A DNA stretch of 64,000 nucleotides from Athripsodes cinereus (lineage: Eukaryota; Arthropoda; Insecta; Trichoptera; Leptoceridae). Location: positions 29,153,542 to 29,217,541 of the forward strand of contig OX388305.1 in NCBI GenBank assembly GCA_947579605.1, written 5' to 3'. Shown here one piece after another: positions 59,980 through 64,000 of this stretch. A program made the translations under genes and the position numbers. Each line of letters opens with the position of its first letter. Within the stretch, counting starts at the first letter, position 1. Under the pieces are notes generated by a model, which was not told where the DNA came from, made no database searches, and worked only from the letters and a program-made list of their open reading frames with translations.

Positions 59980-62435
59980 AAGTTATGTGATTTAATATTA
60001 ATTTCAAATTATTATCATGGAACGTATTGTATCAAATACTACTTGTATAATATTATTACACGTACATACAGCACCTATGTAGGATCTTATTTTATGAACT
60101 ATGCACACTAAGAAACGTTATGTCACATCATGAATACTAAGCAAAGGAATCTGAATTTCGGTCTAACAGAAATAAACTTGACACTTGACATCGGGTGCGT
60201 TGCTATGAAAAAAAAGTAAGAAGGAATGAGAAAATAAAACATAAAATATGTAATAACAAAATGTTAAAAATCTTAGTCACAAATCAAACTGAAAATGAAA
60301 AGATTATGGAAAAACGTGAAACAATTTCCAAAGTTACATTATAGCGAGAACAAATTTTCTTCTAGACAACATTGATTATTATTCGTCGTGTGATTAAGCC
60401 AGAAAATCTAATAAGATTTTAAACTTTCCTGTTTCCACCAAGACATTTATTTGATGCAATTATTTATACTTATGCGAGATTATTGTACTGTTGATATGAT
60501 TGTGTTTATTTTTCTTCTTTTTTTTGTGCACTGTTCAACATAAAAGTGCAAATTTGCTTTACCGTGTGTAAGGTTATATGATTATGAAAATTAAATTATT
60601 TTGTTTTGTCAGTGGCACAAATCACTCGTACCGGGTGGAATGTCTTTAATGAATAATAATAATAATTATATTTATCTTCTATCAATGATTAGATATTCGA
60701 TATTGAATTTTAAAACAAGCAAGTCGCTAGGCAGCTTTGGGAAATTGACCGTAAGACACGTAGATATGCTACATACTTATTGCCACCCGATTTGCTTCCG
60801 AATTCAGTAGTCATCCCTCCACCTACACACCCACACTTTGCCTCCCATCTCTCCTACAGGCCACCGATTATCTCGGAAATAATTCACACATGATGGCCCA
60901 TTGGCTATTCAGGCATTTTGCCTGCTACGCGATGTTAATGCTACACCGTGTCCATGTTTGGTTCCAGTACGTTGACAGAGACGCCCTACTTCAAACACAA
61001 ATTCTTTTCCTAATGTAGGTATAATATAGAACTAACTAAAGACATCATATTCTTAAAGCAAAACAAATAAATACTATGTGATCTTTTCTTGATTCGTTTA
61101 TGGTTATGTAATATGTAAACGAAAATTACAGATTAAAAATATTAACTAAATATTTTGTTAAATATAGATACATATATGTTTAAGTAATACCTAATCCTTC
61201 TTAAACTATCAAAAAATTATCTCTCTTATCAAGTAACCAATACGTGACTTTCTTTATAAAATAATGAAAAACCGTTCGAAAATACCTGATTAGCGTTCAT
61301 TTGACTGATAAATTATCGTTTGGTCAAGTATCTATATAATTCTATTTATTGCATGTTATTGCTTCTAGTAAAGTTATTCATAATAACTTGCATAAAAATG
61401 AAAAATGTGTGCACGAACATGGATTGTTTTCATCCCCTGTCAGGCCATGTCGACGTGTCTATCTAAAAGCAATGCATCAATAACCATATGGTTGATAAAA
61501 CTCCCCTGAAGCCCCCCTCACGTCCATAAATTTGGTTGCAAGGAGGGAGGAGGTAGTTTGGGGAAGAGGCGGAGAGGAACATAGCTATTTCCTGATCCAA
61601 TCGGCGATCGAAAAAATTCAAATTCCGAACAGACTGTCCCTCGTGACTTATGCAACATTAACTCAACGAATTATGTATGAGATTTTTGAATTATGACCAT
61701 TTTTCCCCATTTTTTAAATATTGTTCACAATATCATTATTATTATTATTCTTATTTCTGGCCAGTCTATACGAAAAACTTTTCATAGCCATTGTTGAATC
61801 GTAATGTGAAAAGTTTTCAGCAAACTTGGAATGTTAATTTCGTCAAAAAATACGAATGATTCTAAAATATTTTGATATGACAGCTCTCATTTTACGTTCA
61901 TACATCATTTTTATCTTTTATACAAAATTTTATGAAACATAATACGCGCGACATAATATAAACCGATTTCAATATTATTTTATTTATTGTGTATACCTGT
62001 ATAATCTGTATTATCATCAACATCTGTAATATTATATGAAGCATCTTGATACAAAAGTACGTAATGAAGCGACTACCTATAAACAGTAATTAACATTTTC
62101 AGAGTGTCAGAAGGTATTTCTAATCAAAATCCATCCACTGCATTAGCTGTAATTAATTTTATCCTATTAGAAAAGGTATGTACCTTGATATTTGTGTGAT
62201 TATTGAGATATGTAGGTAATTGTTAAAATAGTTTCCCAGTCGACAACAATTTGACTCTCGCATTACACAATGATTGGACTAGTCAATTGAATTATCATCC
62301 GGCTGCAGGCATTAATTTTAACACCAATTTATTTGATAGGCATCCCACGCTTCAGGGAGATGCTAATCCCACGAAACCCACTGAGCATCGTACGCCGATT
62401 GATTTTCAAAATCAAATATCACAACATGTCAGCGC
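59980..62435. other. Non-coding stretch with two less AT-rich blocks
   Basis: 60795-61005 (cctccacctacacacccaca, ggcccattggctattcaggc) and 61430-61640 (aagcccccctcacgtccata, gggaagaggcggagaggaac, ccaatcggcgatcg) stand out. They are free of repeats and open frames, and are candidates for conserved non-coding DNA. The rest shows nothing. Confidence 0.4.
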
Positions 62436-62462
62436 CACGTGTCTCTCACGTGTCAGCACGTG
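62436..62462. promoter_or_regulatory. Three helically phased CACGTG E-boxes
   Basis: CACGTG at 62436-62441, 62447-62452 and 62457-62462, with start-to-start distances of 11 and 10 bp. Tandem canonical E-boxes are typical targets of bHLH-PAS or Myc/Max-like factors. Because the motif is palindromic, strand does not matter. Confidence 0.5.
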
Positions 62463-63250
62463 ACATGCCTCTGCGCATACGCAACCGAAACGATGCACTT
62501 AACCAGATATATAATATACTATGCGTACTATATAATATACTGCTACTCTGAAATATTTCATCAGTAACTACTGACAGCAGTCTACTATCATCTCATCCCG
62601 AAGTTATAATATGGGGATGAGCAACTATTCCTGATGTACATTATCACTAAATAATGTATATTTTATTTCTATGACATTTTTTTGCATGTACAATAAATTG
62701 TATTTGCAACAGATTGATGTTCGAGTCCTGGAATTTCAATCTAGACATTCCAGAGTCAAGTTCCACCGCCAAACCTACGCCACCTTGACTAGATAATTTT
62801 GGCTTATAGAACGAGTGACTTCGGGGTGCATTTTGATTCATATTAAAATTGTATACTTGAAAATATAGAAAAAGTAGACGTTCAACTTTTAGCTTCGAAA
62901 TCGGCACGGATTTTATTTTATTTTCACAAATAATTAATATCCATAAATTGATGTAAAAAATCGTCAAAGTTTAAATGTACAAAATATATAAGGAATTTTA
63001 AATTTTTATCCACGCGTAAATTTGTTTGGTTACATAAGGGTTAACAAAATGTGGCAACCCTGTTAGTGGTATGAACCCGATACAGCGTGTGCCGATAATG
63101 AGTAGGACATTATCACATGATTATGTTTTTAAGTAGGTTAAAGAGGATTACTATTTTGCATAAATAATAATAATAATGGTATCATAACCAAACACACTGT
63201 ATACACATACGTTCTGTACTTGTCTAGTAGATGAGTGTGTGCTATGTTTT
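62463..63250. other. Stretch with nothing recognised
   Basis: The minus-strand frame at 62647-62967 (106 codons) has no recognisable domain. Confidence 0.4.
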
Positions 63251-63473
63251 GTTATCTATGGTTTATTCACTGTGTCGGTGTTTAGGTAGTAGAATTCCAT
63301 ATCGAAATAATAAAACAAATGTTTTATTCTACTAATGGTTTATTATGTGAGAGAGACGTCTTTCGTCTGATGAGGACATTGACAATGTCCTCATCAGACG
63401 AAAGACGTCTCTCTCACATAATAAACCATTAGTAGAATAAAACATTTGTTTTATTATTTCGTTATCTATGGTT
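63251..63473 (+). mobile_element. Foldback retroposon, copy 3, perfect palindrome
   Basis: The 13-bp target duplication gttatctatggtt is at 63251-63263 and 63461-63473. The element is 63264-63460, 197 bp. The head is cactgtgtcggtgtttagg, then tagtagaattccat. From 63303 to 63461 the sequence is a perfect inverted repeat: two 79-bp arms with a single central base (63382). The arms contain ctgatgagg and gacgaaagacgtc. It encodes nothing; frames across it are artefacts. The identity of the arms means a very recent origin or arm homogenisation. Confidence 0.92.
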
Positions 63474-64000
63474 GTATTAGTATCGATACAATCAAAGGCG
63501 GAAGGCCAACTTGAGAGGCTTAAATGATAAACAACTCTCAAATACATGTAGTTCGGAAAATGTATTACAATATAGCATTAAATTTGAACCAAATTTGGTA
63601 CAATAAAAAAAATATATTGTTAATAAAACAGACTACATTATAGCCTTCTTTTCACAATAGATTATTTTATTTTTTTTCTTTTATAGAAACACGATAATAT
63701 AGCGAGCGTTGCAAATAATATTTTAAAATCAGAATAGCATGATTAATTTTTAAAGTCTTTTTCGCCTTATCCGCATTCACACAATAATTAATGCAAGTAC
63801 CTACCTATATGTATCTTGTTCTATACACACCCGTCCTTAAGAATTTGATCATGAGTGAAAAAACACAGATGAACTACAAACTTATCTCAAAATCATACAA
63901 ATATCTAAAATATGGTTTTAAGTTCAACTATAATTCGAGATTAAACAAATAAATAAATTATAACGTCAAATTGAAAGAATTCGTTCATCTGATTAATAAT
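63474..64000. other. AT-rich end of the window
   Basis: Nothing recognised. Confidence 0.5.

Noticed and set aside
63366..63400. Hammerhead core (CTGATGA and GAAA) inside the 63.3 kb palindrome
   Set aside because: Both motifs occur in order, but extra bases (tcatcagac) separate stem II from GAAA, and in a perfect palindrome these pair fully with the opposite arm. The diverged 27.5 kb copy keeps no CTGATGA.
1..64000. CRISPR arrays, bacterial operons, integrated viral genes
   Set aside because: The composition, SINEs and LINEs are eukaryotic. No regularly spaced repeats and no frame with virus-like motifs were seen.

Overview
The window is AT-rich eukaryotic DNA, almost certainly from an insect. 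It has runs of TACCTACC and (TTTA)n type, many relics of non-LTR retrotransposons ending in AAATAAATA-like tails, two tRNA-derived SINE families, a mariner-like DNA transposon and a telomere-like CCTAA stretch. I cannot tell Lepidoptera from Hemiptera by eye. I found no exon of a host gene that I can name. The window reads as an intergenic region or a very long intron. Almost every open frame over 60 codons is AT-rich noise or lies in a transposable element.

Layout. 0-10 kb: a 14-bp minisatellite, then decayed 3' ends of at least four LINE families (called F1-F4 here), copies of an unrecognised dispersed repeat (family X) and the first copy of a foldback retroposon. 10-25 kb: an L2/CR1-like 3' tail, a GC-richer island at 11.7-11.96 kb with splice-like signals, an F3 relic (18.2 kb), the C-terminal part of a CR1/L2-like reverse transcriptase (19.6 kb), several LINE 3' untranslated ends, a tRNA-SINE (23.4 kb) and an F2 relic (24.7 kb). 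25-36 kb: mostly featureless, with the second foldback retroposon (27.5 kb) and a 61-bp LINE insertion with target duplication (31.5 kb). 36-48 kb: a ~570-bp tandem duplication holding a tRNA-SINE, three LINE 3' ends with covarying hairpins, an F4 insertion, a hammerhead-like foldback (44.4 kb), a TA-flanked MITE (46.4 kb) and more family X. 48-64 kb: a TATA/initiator candidate (49.1 kb), a mariner element with DD41D spacing nested inside an F3 relic (51.4-52.4 kb), a pre-miRNA-like hairpin (57.3 kb), the best preserved LINE with RT domain and 14-bp target duplications (58.1-59.5 kb), three phased CACGTG E-boxes (62.4 kb) and a perfect 159-bp palindrome with 13-bp target duplications (63.3 kb).

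No host pathway is encoded here. The coherent biology is retroposition. 5'-truncated LINE ends with 9-14 bp target duplications sit beside short elements that are probably mobilised by them. The most unusual of these is the foldback retroposon family: three copies, each with its own 12-13 bp duplication, a shared 5' head and a long terminal hairpin.
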